A DNA stretch of 64,000 nt from Gammaproteobacteria bacterium 50_400_T64 (GCA_002162755.1 MAAS01000022.1:1-64000), one strand, 5' to 3'; positions 43,086-53,464 are shown, counted from the first letter of the stretch. Numbers and translations: made by a program. The notes: generated by a model not told the origin, from the sequence alone.

Positions 43086-46007
43086 TTATTGTGAATAACG
43101 GTAACTTCCCCCACTAGCTGCCTTCAACTGCTTGCGATCAACACCCACGGCAACAGCCTTTTTAGTGTTGTCGTCAAGTGTCGTCACCCACAGCGCCCTG
43201 CTACTGCCCCCTAGTAAACGCCGATAGGCATCCAGCAAACTCTCTTTACTCACGGCCCGCACTTGCTCTGCCAATTTAGGCCTAAAATCAAAACCATCAA
43301 AACCCAGTTGCAGCGACTCCCAGTGGCGCGCACTCAGCTCCGCCAGGCTTTTAGGTGTCTCTTCAATATTGACCAGCACAGAACGGCGGTAGCGCTCCAG
43401 CTCTTCCTTACTCAAGTCCTTAACCACCTGCTCAAAACCGCTGATAAAGTCGTTTATTTCCGTGCGTAATTGTTCTGCACTGACAACCGGCGACTGAATA
43501 TAGAACATCAACCCCGGTACGCGTTGGCGATGCGCCAAACGACTACCCACTACATAACCGAGCTTTTTCTCGGTGCGCATCTCACTGTAAAACGGGGCAG
43601 ACATCATGCCATCCAGCACCGCCACCTGAGCGCGCTCACGCAAACTGTCATCGCCACCCTGAATGTAAAGCACACCACTACTATCACTGTGCTCGACCGG
43701 AATCTGCCGCAATAGAGCCTGCTTTTCCGGCTTTAATTTCAGTACGGAATAATCGAGTTCGACATCACCGCCGCTGCCCAGCTGCAAGTGGCTAAGGGTT
43801 GTCGACGCCATCTCCTTCGCTATCTCTTGGCCCAGCACACCACCGGCATAAAACAGGGCATGACCTTTATTGAAAAGGCTGCCGGCAAAGGCTTTTATAT
43901 CATCAATGGCAACACTATCCAGCTGCTCAGCCAACTCGATAACACGACAATTACCCCGTAGTAGTGGGTCCAATTCGGCAAAAACCCGACGTATGGGCCA
44001 TTGCTTAAGGCTATTGCGACCCTCGCGAATCAACTGTTCTTTAACACGCTGAAAACGTGTTTTATCCCAATCGGGTTCTGCCATCACTTCGAGCACACGT
44101 TCCAACAATACCGGCTGCTTATCGGCGTAACCGGCAATTGAAATAACGATGCCATTACTCCAGCGTGACAGGCCATAGTTCAGGCCGGCGAGACGGGCAG
44201 CGTATAAACCCGCATCAAGCTGGTCTTCAACAAGGCCGATATACAGCTCTGTCTTTGCCTCCAGCAAACAGCTCGATATCACAGGAATGGCCAGCCGTGC
44301 TGAAAAGCTGGCTCGCGGGCTAGCAAACTGGTTGTCGGCGTAATACCAAAGCTGGGCTTTTTTTTCAGCGCCTCCTTGCCCGCCCTTTCCTTGCTCACCC
44401 TTTAACGAGAGTCGAACAGGGTTAAGTTCTTCACCATTCTTACCACTCAAAGGAAACGCCGCAGGTAAGAAGACATTAGCCTCCGGCAAGCTCAAATCAT
44501 CATTCAGTGCTGACGATTTCGGCAGATTACTCGCCGCTAATAGCTGATAAGGCGCGTCATAACGCGAGGACACTTTACCGTTTGCATTCAACTCCGGAGC
44601 CACCCAGGTCACCAAAGCGTTATCGGGACGTAAGTAGCCGGCAAATTGCTTGATTAAAGCAGCATCAAAATCGTCGTATAAAAAATGGCCACGCAACACT
44701 TCCTGGGGCGGGTAATCGTGCAGGGCAACACTCAAGCCCTGCACATAAGAGGACGCGGCACTCTTTTCCAAAAAGCGAAAGGCGCTGTGCTGCAGCTGCG
44801 TTAATTCATCATAGCGCCAGGCGTCGATGCCCTGCGTAGTGGTCAGTGTCAGCCATTGATAAAACAACATTAGCACCTGATCGCGCTCGGCAAGGCCCTG
44901 GGGCGTGAGCCCTATAGTGATGGCAAAAGCCGCGCCTTCACGAGAATCAAAGGCCGGGCCTGCACTTAAACTGTCAACCAGACCCTGCGCCTTCATCACC
45001 GCAAGAAAACTGCCTGCGCTTTCACCACCCAACAAATGACCAAGAAACGACAGCGGCCCCTGGCGCCAGTACTCTTTGGCCGAAGGCATGGGGAATAAAA
45101 GGCTTAACTCACGTTTCTCTTTTTCCGGGGTAATAGCAACCTGCAGCGGCAAGTTACCGGCAAAGAGCGGCTCGCCCGATGCTTCAACTAGCGTATTGTG
45201 ATTGATCACAGCGCCGAAACGGCTTTTCACCGCCGCCTCAAGCTGATCCAACGACTCATTGCCGAGCACCACCAAAGTCATTAAATTAGCCGAATAATAA
45301 CGCTGATAAAAGGCTAACAAGTCCGGCCTTATTGGTCGCTTATCATCGTTAACCAGAGTCTCGAGATTGCCCACAGAAAACTTTGCCAGCGGATGTTTCG
45401 GGTTAAGTAGCTCAGACAGTACATCCCATTCCCGGCGGGAATCGTCCTTAATTTTCAGCTGATATTCCGAATCCACTGCATGGCGTTCTCGGTCAACATA
45501 TTTGGCATCAAAACGCGGGGCTACAAAAAACTGGGCAAAACGGTCAAGGGTATCAAGTAGATAAGAGGAGTCGACATTAAAGAAATAATTGGTCTGTTCA
45601 AGACTGGTATAAGCGTTGTGCTGGCCACCGTGCTCGCTGATATAAGCCTGGTATTCGCCGGCCTCCGGATATTTTTCAGTACCGAGAAATAACATGTGCT
45701 CGAGAAAATGCGCCAAACCCTCACGCTCGACAGGGTTTTGAAAACTGCCCACATGCACGTTAAGTGATGCTGCACTTTTTTCCGCCTTGACATCAGAAAC
45801 CAGTAGTACTTTCATTTTATTATCGAGCTGAAAATAACGGTATTCGCGCTCGTCATTGGGGCTGCGCCGCACCGCCACCTCACCACCCTCACTAGCACTG
45901 CCCTCCTGCCACCAGGCTGCCTTATCAACTTCAGAAGCTTGTATAGAGCCCACAAATATCAGAGCTAATAGGATGAAGAAAGAACGAAAAGGCTTCATAA
46001 AAGACAT
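43086..46007 (-). CDS. Periplasmic M16 (insulinase/pitrilysin-like) zinc peptidase
   Basis: The 973-residue protein has a signal peptide (FFILLALIFVGSIQA, cleavage near residue 24) and the inverted zinc motif HFLEH at residues 100-104. The distal Glu lies in the NAYTSLEQTNYFF neighbourhood. Size and domain repetition match pitrilysin, a four-domain clamshell that degrades short peptides in the periplasm. The second half contains the usual inactive repeats (KLGYVVGSRL). It is followed by a 222-nt gap and aceE on the same strand. The start could also be 45998 (residue 4). Confidence 0.9.
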   Translation of the reverse strand: MSFMKPFRSFFILLALIFVGSIQASEVDKAAWWQEGSASEGGEVAVRRSPNDEREYRYFQLDNKMKVLLVSDVKAEKSAASLNVHVGSFQNPVEREGLAHFLEHMLFLGTEKYPEAGEYQAYISEHGGQHNAYTSLEQTNYFFNVDSSYLLDTLDRFAQFFVAPRFDAKYVDRERHAVDSEYQLKIKDDSRREWDVLSELLNPKHPLAKFSVGNLETLVNDDKRPIRPDLLAFYQRYYSANLMTLVVLGNESLDQLEAAVKSRFGAVINHNTLVEASGEPLFAGNLPLQVAITPEKEKRELSLLFPMPSAKEYWRQGPLSFLGHLLGGESAGSFLAVMKAQGLVDSLSAGPAFDSREGAAFAITIGLTPQGLAERDQVLMLFYQWLTLTTTQGIDAWRYDELTQLQHSAFRFLEKSAASSYVQGLSVALHDYPPQEVLRGHFLYDDFDAALIKQFAGYLRPDNALVTWVAPELNANGKVSSRYDAPYQLLAASNLPKSSALNDDLSLPEANVFLPAAFPLSGKNGEELNPVRLSLKGEQGKGGQGGAEKKAQLWYYADNQFASPRASFSARLAIPVISSCLLEAKTELYIGLVEDQLDAGLYAARLAGLNYGLSRWSNGIVISIAGYADKQPVLLERVLEVMAEPDWDKTRFQRVKEQLIREGRNSLKQWPIRRVFAELDPLLRGNCRVIELAEQLDSVAIDDIKAFAGSLFNKGHALFYAGGVLGQEIAKEMASTTLSHLQLGSGGDVELDYSVLKLKPEKQALLRQIPVEHSDSSGVLYIQGGDDSLRERAQVAVLDGMMSAPFYSEMRTEKKLGYVVGSRLAHRQRVPGLMFYIQSPVVSAEQLRTEINDFISGFEQVVKDLSKEELERYRRSVLVNIEETPKSLAELSARHWESLQLGFDGFDFRPKLAEQVRAVSKESLLDAYRRLLGGSSRALWVTTLDDNTKKAVAVGVDRKQLKAASGGSYRYSQ

Positions 46008-46090
46008 AGAAATATATCCAGATTCAGGCTACTGCCTGTTTAATAAGGGATGCTGTAAAGGCTTAAAAAGCAACTATTTAAGACAGGACA

Positions 46091-47161
46091 TTAGTCAGAC
46101 AGCAACTCTGCCATTTCATTGCGCGGCCAGGCGTTATAAAGCGCCTTCACCAGAGTTGCCAAAGGAATGGCAAAGAACACCCCCCATAAACCCCATAAAC
46201 CGCCAAATACCAGGACAGCAAGAATAATCAAAATGGGATGTAGGTTGACCGCCTCCGAAAACAACAGGGGCACTAATACGTTGCCATCAATAAACTGGAT
46301 CACGCTGTAGGCAAAGAATAACCAGAAGAAATCCCCGCCCCAGCCCCACTGAAACAAACCCACTAACACCACCGGTACTGTAACTACCGCTGCGCCAATG
46401 TAGGGAATCACCACCGACAGACCCACCATTAAGGCCAGCAAAGCGGCATAGTTAACGTCGAGAAATACAAAGCAAATATAAGTAGAGGCACCCACCAATA
46501 TCACCTCGATGGCTTTGCCGCGTACGTAGTTGGCAATTTGCACCGTCATTTCACTCCACACCATCTTCATCACCGGACGACGCTCGGGCAACAACGAGGC
46601 GGTACTTTGCATCAGCTCATCGCGGTCTTTAAGCATAAAGAACACCAGCAGCGGCACGAGCACGAGATAGATAAGCACCATCACCAAACCGGGAAAGATA
46701 CCCATAGAAACACCCAGTGCAGCCTCTGCAAATTGCGCTGACTCCTGTTGTACATAAGCAATAAGTTCACCCAGACGCGCTTCTGAAATCAGGTGCGGGT
46801 AGCGCTCGGGCAGCAGTAAAACTGCTTCCTGCCAGTGTACAATCATCCCCGGCACTTCTTTTAACAAGCGACTCATCTGCTCGATAACAATCGGGAAAAG
46901 AAAAACCACCACCAATAAAAATAAACTGATAAATGCGCTGAATACCAGGGCCACCGCCAACAAATGGGGTACGCGCCAGCGCTTGAGGAGATTAACCACC
47001 CCCTGCAATAAAAAAGCGAGTACCACAGCCGCTAGAAATGGTGCCAGTACCTGCCCCATAGTGACAATAACCAATAAGGCGAGCGCCATCATGATAATCA
47101 GTAGCACCGCCTCTTCATCGGCAAAATAGCGGTTGATCCAGCTATCGACGACTTTCCACAT
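46091..47161 (-). CDS. AI-2E/PerM family transporter
   Basis: The 356-residue inner-membrane protein has seven to eight hydrophobic segments, the family layout of two N-terminal helices, a soluble loop, and a C-terminal helix bundle ending in FGGLWGLWGVFFAIPLATLV. The start at 47161 is chosen because AGGAAAGAGAG lies directly upstream; a start at 47182 has a poorer site. Family members export small molecules such as autoinducer 2 or act as Na+/H+ antiporters, so the substrate is uncertain. It is often adjacent to bepA, as here. Confidence 0.88.
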   Translation of the reverse strand: MWKVVDSWINRYFADEEAVLLIIMMALALLVIVTMGQVLAPFLAAVVLAFLLQGVVNLLKRWRVPHLLAVALVFSAFISLFLLVVVFLFPIVIEQMSRLLKEVPGMIVHWQEAVLLLPERYPHLISEARLGELIAYVQQESAQFAEAALGVSMGIFPGLVMVLIYLVLVPLLVFFMLKDRDELMQSTASLLPERRPVMKMVWSEMTVQIANYVRGKAIEVILVGASTYICFVFLDVNYAALLALMVGLSVVIPYIGAAVVTVPVVLVGLFQWGWGGDFFWLFFAYSVIQFIDGNVLVPLLFSEAVNLHPILIILAVLVFGGLWGLWGVFFAIPLATLVKALYNAWPRNEMAELLSD

Positions 47162-47258
47162 ACTCTCTTTCCTTTTATTCACTCTTCACGACGTCGCACA
47201 CATACCCTTGCAGGCGGCGACTGAACTGAGGCACATAATAATAGTCGAAGCATGGGCC

Positions 47259-47423
47259 AGGAGTCTGTCGGATTTAGGTGTTCGTAGCGAGGAAATGTCC
47301 AGTTTGAGTCATTTTTTTGAGGCCTTTTGAGGAGAATAGTGTGCTGCTTGACGAAAAAGAGCTCAAAAAATGGCCAAATCTGGCTTTTCCGCAGTAGAAC
47401 AACCCTAAGCCCGACAGACTCCT
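47259..47423. mobile_element. MITE-like element with imperfect terminal inverted repeats
   Basis: GGAGTCTGTCGG at 47260-47271 is exactly inverted at 47411-47422 (CCGACAGACTCC). The similarity continues inward: TTAGG follows in the left arm after two differing bases and its complement sits in the right arm, then GTTC after a short length difference. The ~165-nt element is too short to code a transposase and the 94-codon frame across it looks spurious. It fits a non-autonomous derivative of a larger insertion sequence. I could not identify a target-site duplication. It lies in the divergent perM-bepA gap and could affect either promoter. Confidence 0.55.
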
Positions 47424-47519
47424 TACGATACGTTAAACTGCAAATAAACAAAATTTGTTCCACTCTAGTTCAATGAAGAACGAAGGAGCAAAGCCCACTG
47501 CCGAGGACGCTCGAATATC

Positions 47520-48989
47520 GTGCCAATTTCTTTTCAAAAATATTGCATCAGTCTGATCTGCATTATCAGCCTCACCTTATTACCGCTCGCCACCAGTAAA
47601 CAGGCCAGCGCGAATGACATCAAGCTACCCATGCTGGGCGATACGACCTCAGGCATTGTCTCCTTACAGCAGGAACATGAACTGGGCCGTGCCTGGCTAA
47701 AAATGTTTCGCAGCCGCGTCCGCACTCTCAATGACCCCTTGATGCAGGACTATATCGAAAATTTAATTTACCGTCTGGCCAGCCATAGCGAACTGCTGGA
47801 CCGACGACTCGAACTCATCGTCATCAACAATCCCACCATGAATGCCTTTGCAGTACCTGGTGGTGTCATTGGTATACACACCGGCTTATTTTTATATGCC
47901 GAAAACGAAGCACAACTTTCGTCGGTACTAGCCCACGAACTCGCCCACCTCAGCCAGCGGCACTTTGCCCGCAACCTCGCCAATCGCAAAGCCAGCTCTT
48001 ACACCACAATGGCAGGTATGTTAGTGGGGCTTATTCTCGCCGCGACGGTGGGTGGTGATGCGGGCATGGCCGCCATGACTATGACCCAGGCTTCAGCCAT
48101 GGACAGTGGCCTGCGTTTTTCCCGTCAGTACGAGCAAGAAGCCGACCGCCTGGGCATTGATACCCTCTACCGCGCCGACATGGATCCCAATGCCGTACCC
48201 GCGATGTTTGAACGCATGCTCGCAGCAACCCGTTATATTGGCCGCCGCCCACCGGAATTCCTCCTCACTCACCCGCTCTCGGCAAAACGTGTTGCCGACG
48301 CTCGAGGGCGCACCAGCCAACTACCCGCTCGCTACTACCCCGACAATCTCGATTACCACCTGATTCGCGCCCGCGCTTTAATCGCCATCGACGGCAATGC
48401 CCAGCGCTCCATCAATCGCTTTAAGAATGAACTACAGGGGCACTCCCTGTCGACAGAGGCCGCCACCTATGGACTGGCGCTGGCACAGTCTGCCGCCCGG
48501 CAACATAAAAAGGCGCGTAAAAATCTGCAGAGTTTGCTCGACAAATCACCCGAACGTTTCATTTATCAATTTGCTGCCATCGAATTAGATCGCGCCAGCG
48601 AAAATTTTGATCAGGCTTTTAGCGCTATTAAAGAGCTCAAACAGGACTTTCCCAACAGCTACCCATTACAAGCCGAACTGGCCGAAACCCTATTGCAAAA
48701 CCGCCAGTACGCAAAATCGGAACAAGTCTTAGAGAAGCTAGCCCGGCAGCGGCCCAACGACCCGGATGTGTGGTTTGAGCTGGCCGAAACCAGTGGCCTG
48801 GCAGGCGATATTCCCGGCGTGCATATCGCCAGGGCTGAGTACTACATATTGACCGGTATTTTTGACAAAGCACGGGAGCAATTGCGCTACGCCAGAAAGC
48901 TGGTACGTCAGGACTTCAAGCGCACAGCGGTGATTGATCAGCGGCTGGTCGACATTAATCGCATGGAAGCGAAGATGAAAAAGCTGTAG
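47520..48989 (+). CDS. bepA: Periplasmic M48 metalloprotease/chaperone
   Basis: The 489-residue protein starts with GTG and a signal peptide (cleavage near residue 31, QASA). It has the M48 zinc site HELAH at 139-143 followed by EQEADRLGIDTL (third ligand region), then a C-terminal TPR domain from about residue 290 (for example AELAETLLQNRQYAKSEQVL). This is the BepA/YfgC architecture. BepA degrades or matures stalled LptD and other outer-membrane proteins at the BAM complex. Confidence 0.93.
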   Translation: MPISFQKYCISLICIISLTLLPLATSKQASANDIKLPMLGDTTSGIVSLQQEHELGRAWLKMFRSRVRTLNDPLMQDYIENLIYRLASHSELLDRRLELIVINNPTMNAFAVPGGVIGIHTGLFLYAENEAQLSSVLAHELAHLSQRHFARNLANRKASSYTTMAGMLVGLILAATVGGDAGMAAMTMTQASAMDSGLRFSRQYEQEADRLGIDTLYRADMDPNAVPAMFERMLAATRYIGRRPPEFLLTHPLSAKRVADARGRTSQLPARYYPDNLDYHLIRARALIAIDGNAQRSINRFKNELQGHSLSTEAATYGLALAQSAARQHKKARKNLQSLLDKSPERFIYQFAAIELDRASENFDQAFSAIKELKQDFPNSYPLQAELAETLLQNRQYAKSEQVLEKLARQRPNDPDVWFELAETSGLAGDIPGVHIARAEYYILTGIFDKAREQLRYARKLVRQDFKRTAVIDQRLVDINRMEAKMKKL

Positions 48990-49054
48990 CTTGCAACCAT
49001 AGTTTGCCGCTCTAATTCACCCCCCTCATTCACAAGAGATCGCGTAAATACAGG

Positions 49055-50059
49055 CTACTGTAGTGGCGGCAAGCGCTGACAAATAGTCTCAGAATAGAAA
49101 CCCAAAATAAAAGCCCGACAACTGTGCCAAAAAGCCGACATCAACAATAGCGCACCACCAATTGTTAGTGCGGCAAAGGCAAAGCTTAGGCTGACAATGC
49201 CGTATTCCTGCAACAAAGTATTAAACGCATAGAGCACATAAGCCAGAGCCGACACCATTAGCGCTCGACGATCTATGCTCAGCGACACCAGCGCGATACA
49301 ACAATAAAGCAGGGTAATGGCCAACGCCGTCAACAGGCCCATCGTGTAATCGAAAGCCCCCAATAACGAAAAGATAGGATGCACCATCAGTGGTGCGGCA
49401 ACGAGATGGAGCCAAAAGGCCACATCGGAACGCCGGGTCTGGCGCTGTGTGTCGGAGGCATCCCAGCCCATAGCGGTGATAAAAACCAGCACGCCACCGA
49501 TAAAAACAATGGGGGCCCACCAATCTTTGGCAGCGGGTATTACACTGATAAACAACATAACCGCAGCCAGTACCAAAATACTCATACCTGCCGCGACGGT
49601 AATCGGCACCATAAAGCGCTGCCAATGTAACCAGGCCGCCCCTGCGCCGACGGCACAGCCCAGGCCCATACCTAATTCATAGCTCGCGCCGAAGCTCCTT
49701 GCCAGCAGCATCGTTCCACTCACAACGCCACCGACAAAAGCCAGTAACAAAACAATGGAAGGCAGCGCCATACGCCGTATGCGAGCAAAATATTCCGCCA
49801 GAGCCCAGGCGCTCGCCGCCTGTAAAAAAGAACCGACCCACGGTGCAATGGCAGCACCAATCCAGTTAACGGAAACGAGTAACAACGCGCAGGCGATAAC
49901 CACAAAAATATCGTTAAAGCCGGTGATAAAACGAAAGTGTTCGTCGTCGACGGCGGGGGTTTGCCTCAGCTTCGCAACGTGCGCACGAAAGGCATCGACC
50001 GTGTCATTATTAAACACCCCTGCCTCAACCGCCGAAGCCAAGTCTTCATCACTGTACAT
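49055..50059 (-). CDS. Multi-pass membrane protein of unknown function
   Basis: The 334-residue protein has a soluble N-terminal ~40 residues (MYSDEDLASAVEAGVF, a small helical domain), followed by about ten hydrophobic segments. The pattern resembles DUF2157/DUF4401-type membrane proteins, which often have an N-terminal helical cap, but the match is loose and no catalytic motif is visible. It is convergent with bepA and codirectional with the truncated dehydrogenase 87 nt upstream. Confidence 0.7.
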   Translation of the reverse strand: MYSDEDLASAVEAGVFNNDTVDAFRAHVAKLRQTPAVDDEHFRFITGFNDIFVVIACALLLVSVNWIGAAIAPWVGSFLQAASAWALAEYFARIRRMALPSIVLLLAFVGGVVSGTMLLARSFGASYELGMGLGCAVGAGAAWLHWQRFMVPITVAAGMSILVLAAVMLFISVIPAAKDWWAPIVFIGGVLVFITAMGWDASDTQRQTRRSDVAFWLHLVAAPLMVHPIFSLLGAFDYTMGLLTALAITLLYCCIALVSLSIDRRALMVSALAYVLYAFNTLLQEYGIVSLSFAFAALTIGGALLLMSAFWHSCRAFILGFYSETICQRLPPLQ

Positions 50060-50146
50060 AGTGCGTTTTGTTTCCTTTTTTTCCGTGCCTGTTAGTCAGC
50101 CTCCGGTATTGAGGTATTAACCGCACTAACAAATAACAGTTTTTGA

Positions 50147-50662
50147 TTACGCCGCCAGACTATTATTACCGTTTCCCAAAATCCCTTCGTTACGCACCTC
50201 ACCCAGTGGTTGCAGGGTGGCCTCCATTTCTCCCACCAACTCATCGTCACCGCCAGCGTGAATAATCAGGCTTGCCTCACGGGCATTGGCCAGGCCGCCT
50301 TCAAGTGGGGCCTCCATAACCCGCACCCCGCGCCTAGCACCCTCCTGCCCAATATGTTGAATCGCAGCCGCCGAGGTGGTCGACATATCGATATAAATAG
50401 CGCCTTCGCTCAAGTTATTAAACAGGCCATTTTCACCCAACACCAGCTCATCAACTTGTTGTTGGCCAGGCAGGCAGGTAATCACCACATCACATTGCTC
50501 ACCCACTTCCTTGACCGTATCGACCCACTGAGCACCCTGTGATTCAAGATTACTGGCCTCTTCCCGCGCCAAATCGTGAATCACCATCTTCGAACCCGCA
50601 GCCAGTAAGTTGACCACCATCGGATTACCCATGCGACCCAGACCTATAAATCCAATCTTCAT
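50147..50662 (-). pseudogene. Truncated beta-hydroxyacid dehydrogenase (NAD-binding domain only)
   Basis: The 171-residue product begins KIGFIGLGRMGNPMVVNLLA, the Rossmann start of 3-hydroxyisobutyrate/6-phosphogluconate-type dehydrogenases. It continues through DVVITCLPGQQQVDELVLG, IYIDMSTTSAAA and MEAPLEGGLANAREASLIIH, where the family has APVSGG. It stops at GNGNNSLAA, close to where full-length members (about 290 residues) have their catalytic Lys (G-x-x-x-K-x-x-N-N) and the all-helical second domain. That Lys and domain are absent and not found in the 87 nt downstream. It is probably a decayed gene, though a stand-alone Rossmann protein cannot be excluded. Confidence 0.7.
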
Positions 50663-50915
50663 AATAGTGCTTCCTTTTTTTATTGTTTTTCAGCTGTTTC
50701 GCTGGCCATTTAAAGTTTGCAGGCAACCGCCAGTATTAGTGAAACGCATGGCTTTTAACAGCGATTAATTACCCGATTTTGCCACTCCAAGAATCGCAGC
50801 CCTTCGACTTGTGACCCCGCATGGCTTGCGCCATAATTGCCGGCTAGCGCGTTAAGGCTTGTTGATTCTTCGGCCTTTTCTTCCACAGCAACACCACTTT
50901 TTATTGGCCCCCTTT

Positions 50916-51404
50916 ATGAGCATTGCAATTAAATCTGTCGTTTCCATTCATTACACCTTAACCGGCGAAGATGGCGAAGAACTCGATGCCTCCACAGACC
51001 GCGAGCCACTGGTGTACCTGCACGGCGCGGGCAATATCATCAAAGGTCTGGAACTGGCCCTGCTCGACAAGAATGTCGGCGACCAGGTACAGGCTACCAT
51101 TGCCCCGGAAGACGGCTACGGCGAATTTATCAGCGAGCTGGTACAACATGTGCCGCTGTCGGTATTCGGCGACGAAGACAAACCCGAAGTGGGCATGCGC
51201 TTTAATGCCGAAACACCCAATGGCCCCCTGGCCGTCGTGGTCACTGCTATTGACGGCGATCAGGCCATACTCAACGGCAATCACCCTCTGGCGGGCAAGA
51301 CGATAACCTTTGATGTCAAAATCGAAGACATTCGCGAAGCCACTGCCGAAGAGCTCACCCACGGCCACCCTCACAGTGCCGGTGGTTGTGGACACCATCA
51401 CTAA
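50916..51404 (+). CDS. slyD: FKBP-type peptidyl-prolyl isomerase
   Basis: The 162-residue cytosolic prolyl isomerase and chaperone has an FKBP half with VSIHYTLTGEDGEELDAS and LELALLDKNVGDQVQATIAP, the insert-in-flap domain, and a short His-rich tail (HGHPHSAGGCGHHH) that binds nickel or other metals in SlyD. The start at 50916 puts the family N-terminus at residue 1; the longer frame from 50859 has no supporting signals. Confidence 0.92.
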   Translation: MSIAIKSVVSIHYTLTGEDGEELDASTDREPLVYLHGAGNIIKGLELALLDKNVGDQVQATIAPEDGYGEFISELVQHVPLSVFGDEDKPEVGMRFNAETPNGPLAVVVTAIDGDQAILNGNHPLAGKTITFDVKIEDIREATAEELTHGHPHSAGGCGHHH

Positions 51405-51934
51405 TTACCATAGCAAACATCATTACACCGCTATCGAAACTTGTTCTGGCTGCGTATAATCCCGCGCCAGTACGGGCTAGCACTGAACCGTACGGGCTAT
51501 ATAAATAGTCGTAAGCCGGGAACCTCTAATCAATTCATGAGCTTGTATCCGGTGGCTAAAATATTCGGTTTCTACGTTGCAAAGCTTCGCAATAGCGAGC
51601 TATTACGTGTACTTTGCGCCTTGAATCCAAACATTTTATCTCACCCTCTACTTCGCCCAGAATCAATGAGAAGTTCCATTGATAACACGCTTGAATCAAG
51701 AGGCCTCATCAGAAAGATCAGTGCCTTTTCCATCCTCTGTCAAGCGTCCCAAATAAGTACCCTGGTCGATACCCGATTTATATTAGGCGCCTCGGTATTT
51801 ACAACGATACTTTTAACATCGCCAACCAACATGGCCAATTCGTCGAGCCGCTAAAAGCTCTTGTGTTGGGCGCTGATAGTTCTATTTTCAGTAACCATTG
51901 TATTTGGCTATTGTTCTACACATAGGAAAGATTC
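51405..51934. other. 530-nt intergenic region upstream of the DEAD-box helicase
   Basis: No supported gene lies here; a 137-codon frame has no domain, no ribosome site and poor coding character. GTACGGGCTA occurs twice, at 51470-51479 and 51490-51499, as a 20-nt spaced direct repeat. A TATAAT at 51455-51460 followed by a GC-rich discriminator could be a -10 box, but no good -35 was found. Long leaders are known for cold-induced DEAD-box helicase genes, so a regulatory 5' UTR is possible. AGGAAAG lies 7 nt before the helicase ATG. Confidence 0.3.
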
Positions 51935-53437
51935 ATGACATTTGACACCCTCGGCCTCTCCGAGCCCCTACTGCGTGCCGTTAGCGAAAAAGGCTACGAC
52001 ACACCCTCGCCGATTCAGGCCAAAGCTATTCCCGCCGTTCTCGAAGGTCACGACCTGATGGCGAGCGCGCAAACTGGCACCGGCAAAACCGCTGGTTTTA
52101 CCCTGCCCCTGCTCCACCTGCTGGCCGACAAACCCGCCGCCAACAGCAACCGTACACTCGCACTGATAGTCACCCCCACCCGCGAGCTGGCGGCACAAAT
52201 ACACGAGAGCGTGCTCGACTACGGTAAGCATCTCAATCTGCGCTCCACCGTGGTTTTTGGCGGTGTAAAAATCAACCCACAAATGATGAAGCTACGTCGC
52301 GGTGTCGAAATACTGGTCGCCACCCCCGGTCGCCTGCTCGACCTGCACAAACAAAATGCCATTAGCTTTAACGATGTTGAAGTGCTGGTGCTGGATGAAG
52401 CCGACCGCATGCTCGACATGGGCTTTATTCACGACATTAAACGCATCATTTCGCTGATGCCGAAAAAGCGTCAGAACCTGCTGTTTTCTGCGACTTTTTC
52501 CAATGATATTCGCCACCTTGCTCGCGGCTTATTAAACAACCCGGTCGAGATCGACGTAGCACCACAGAACACCACCGCCACCAAGGTGGAGCAAAAGATT
52601 CACCCCGTCGACAAGGGCCGCAAAGCTGCCTTACTCAGCCACTTGATTCGCAGCGAAGGCTGGCATCAGGCGCTGGTCTTTAGTCGCACCAAGCACGGTG
52701 CCAATAAGCTGGTTAAATTGCTCGAACGCGACAACATTCATGCTGCCGCGATTCACGGCAACAAAAGCCAGGCGCAACGCACCAAAGCCCTGGCCGAATT
52801 CAAAAAAGGCAAAGTTCAAATACTGGTTGCCACCGATATTGCCGCCCGCGGTATCGATATCGACCAACTGCCCCAGGTGGTCAACTTCGACCTGCCCAAT
52901 GTCCCTGAGGATTATGTGCATAGGATTGGCCGCACCGCCCGTGCAGGTTCCAGTGGTCATGCCGTATCTTTAGTCAGTGCCGACGAAATCAAGCAACTGA
53001 GTGATATTGAACGCCTGATTAAAAGCAAAATCGAACGCGAAGAAGTGGAAGGCTTTGAACCCGAACACGCACTGCCCGAATCACGCTCCGGCCATCGCCC
53101 CACGCACAATGCTCAGCCGCGCCGCAGCTCGTCCAACAACAGCAATCGTAATGGACAAGGCCGCAATCAGCGCAATTCAGAAAACCGGCCCAGTGGCAAT
53201 GGCGGGCAACGTCGTCGCTCGAGCCAGCAACGCGCCAGCTCCAGTGATGGCAATGGGAACGGAAATGGCAACGCCAGTGCTCGCGAAGCTAACGGCAACG
53301 GCTCTCGTCCAAACAATAATGCCAGTGGCCAGCAACGTCGTGCTAGCCAGAGCCGCCCAAACCAGAGCCGCCCCCAGCAAGAGCGCTCAGGCAATGTATT
53401 AGAAACCCATCGCGCCGTACCTTCGGGCAACCGCTAA
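51935..53437 (+). CDS. rhlE: DEAD-box ATP-dependent RNA helicase
   Basis: The 500-residue helicase shows the Q motif ([14 protein letters not shown]), motif [20 protein letters not shown], motif [17 protein letters not shown], and motif [12 protein letters not shown]. From about residue 385 the tail is Arg/Asn/Ser/Gly-rich and low in complexity ([20 protein letters not shown]), as in RhlE proteins, and probably binds RNA nonspecifically or promotes condensation. RhlE acts in ribosome maturation and mRNA turnover, especially in the cold. A strong terminator follows. Confidence 0.93.
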   Translation: MTFDTLGLSEPLLRAVSEKGYDTPSPIQAKAIPAVLEGHDLMASAQTGTGKTAGFTLPLLHLLADKPAANSNRTLALIVTPTRELAAQIHESVLDYGKHLNLRSTVVFGGVKINPQMMKLRRGVEILVATPGRLLDLHKQNAISFNDVEVLVLDEADRMLDMGFIHDIKRIISLMPKKRQNLLFSATFSNDIRHLARGLLNNPVEIDVAPQNTTATKVEQKIHPVDKGRKAALLSHLIRSEGWHQALVFSRTKHGANKLVKLLERDNIHAAAIHGNKSQAQRTKALAEFKKGKVQILVATDIAARGIDIDQLPQVVNFDLPNVPEDYVHRIGRTARAGSSGHAVSLVSADEIKQLSDIERLIKSKIEREEVEGFEPEHALPESRSGHRPTHNAQPRRSSSNNSNRNGQGRNQRNSENRPSGNGGQRRRSSQQRASSSDGNGNGNGNASAREANGNGSRPNNNASGQQRRASQSRPNQSRPQQERSGNVLETHRAVPSGNR

Positions 53438-53464
53438 GTACTTTAGGTTAAAAAGCGCCATACG

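Noticed and set aside
47179..47463. 94-codon minus-strand frame between perM and bepA
   Set aside because: It spans the inverted-repeat element and overlaps the perM 5' end; sequence looks non-coding.
47474..47519. Shared repeat with the sequence near 53,740-53,775 (GCAAAGCCC)
   Set aside because: Only about nine bases agree; too short to call a repeat.
51441..51854. 137-codon open frame before rhlE
   Set aside because: No ribosome site, no domain, mixed composition unlike neighbours; treated as part of a leader or plain intergenic sequence.
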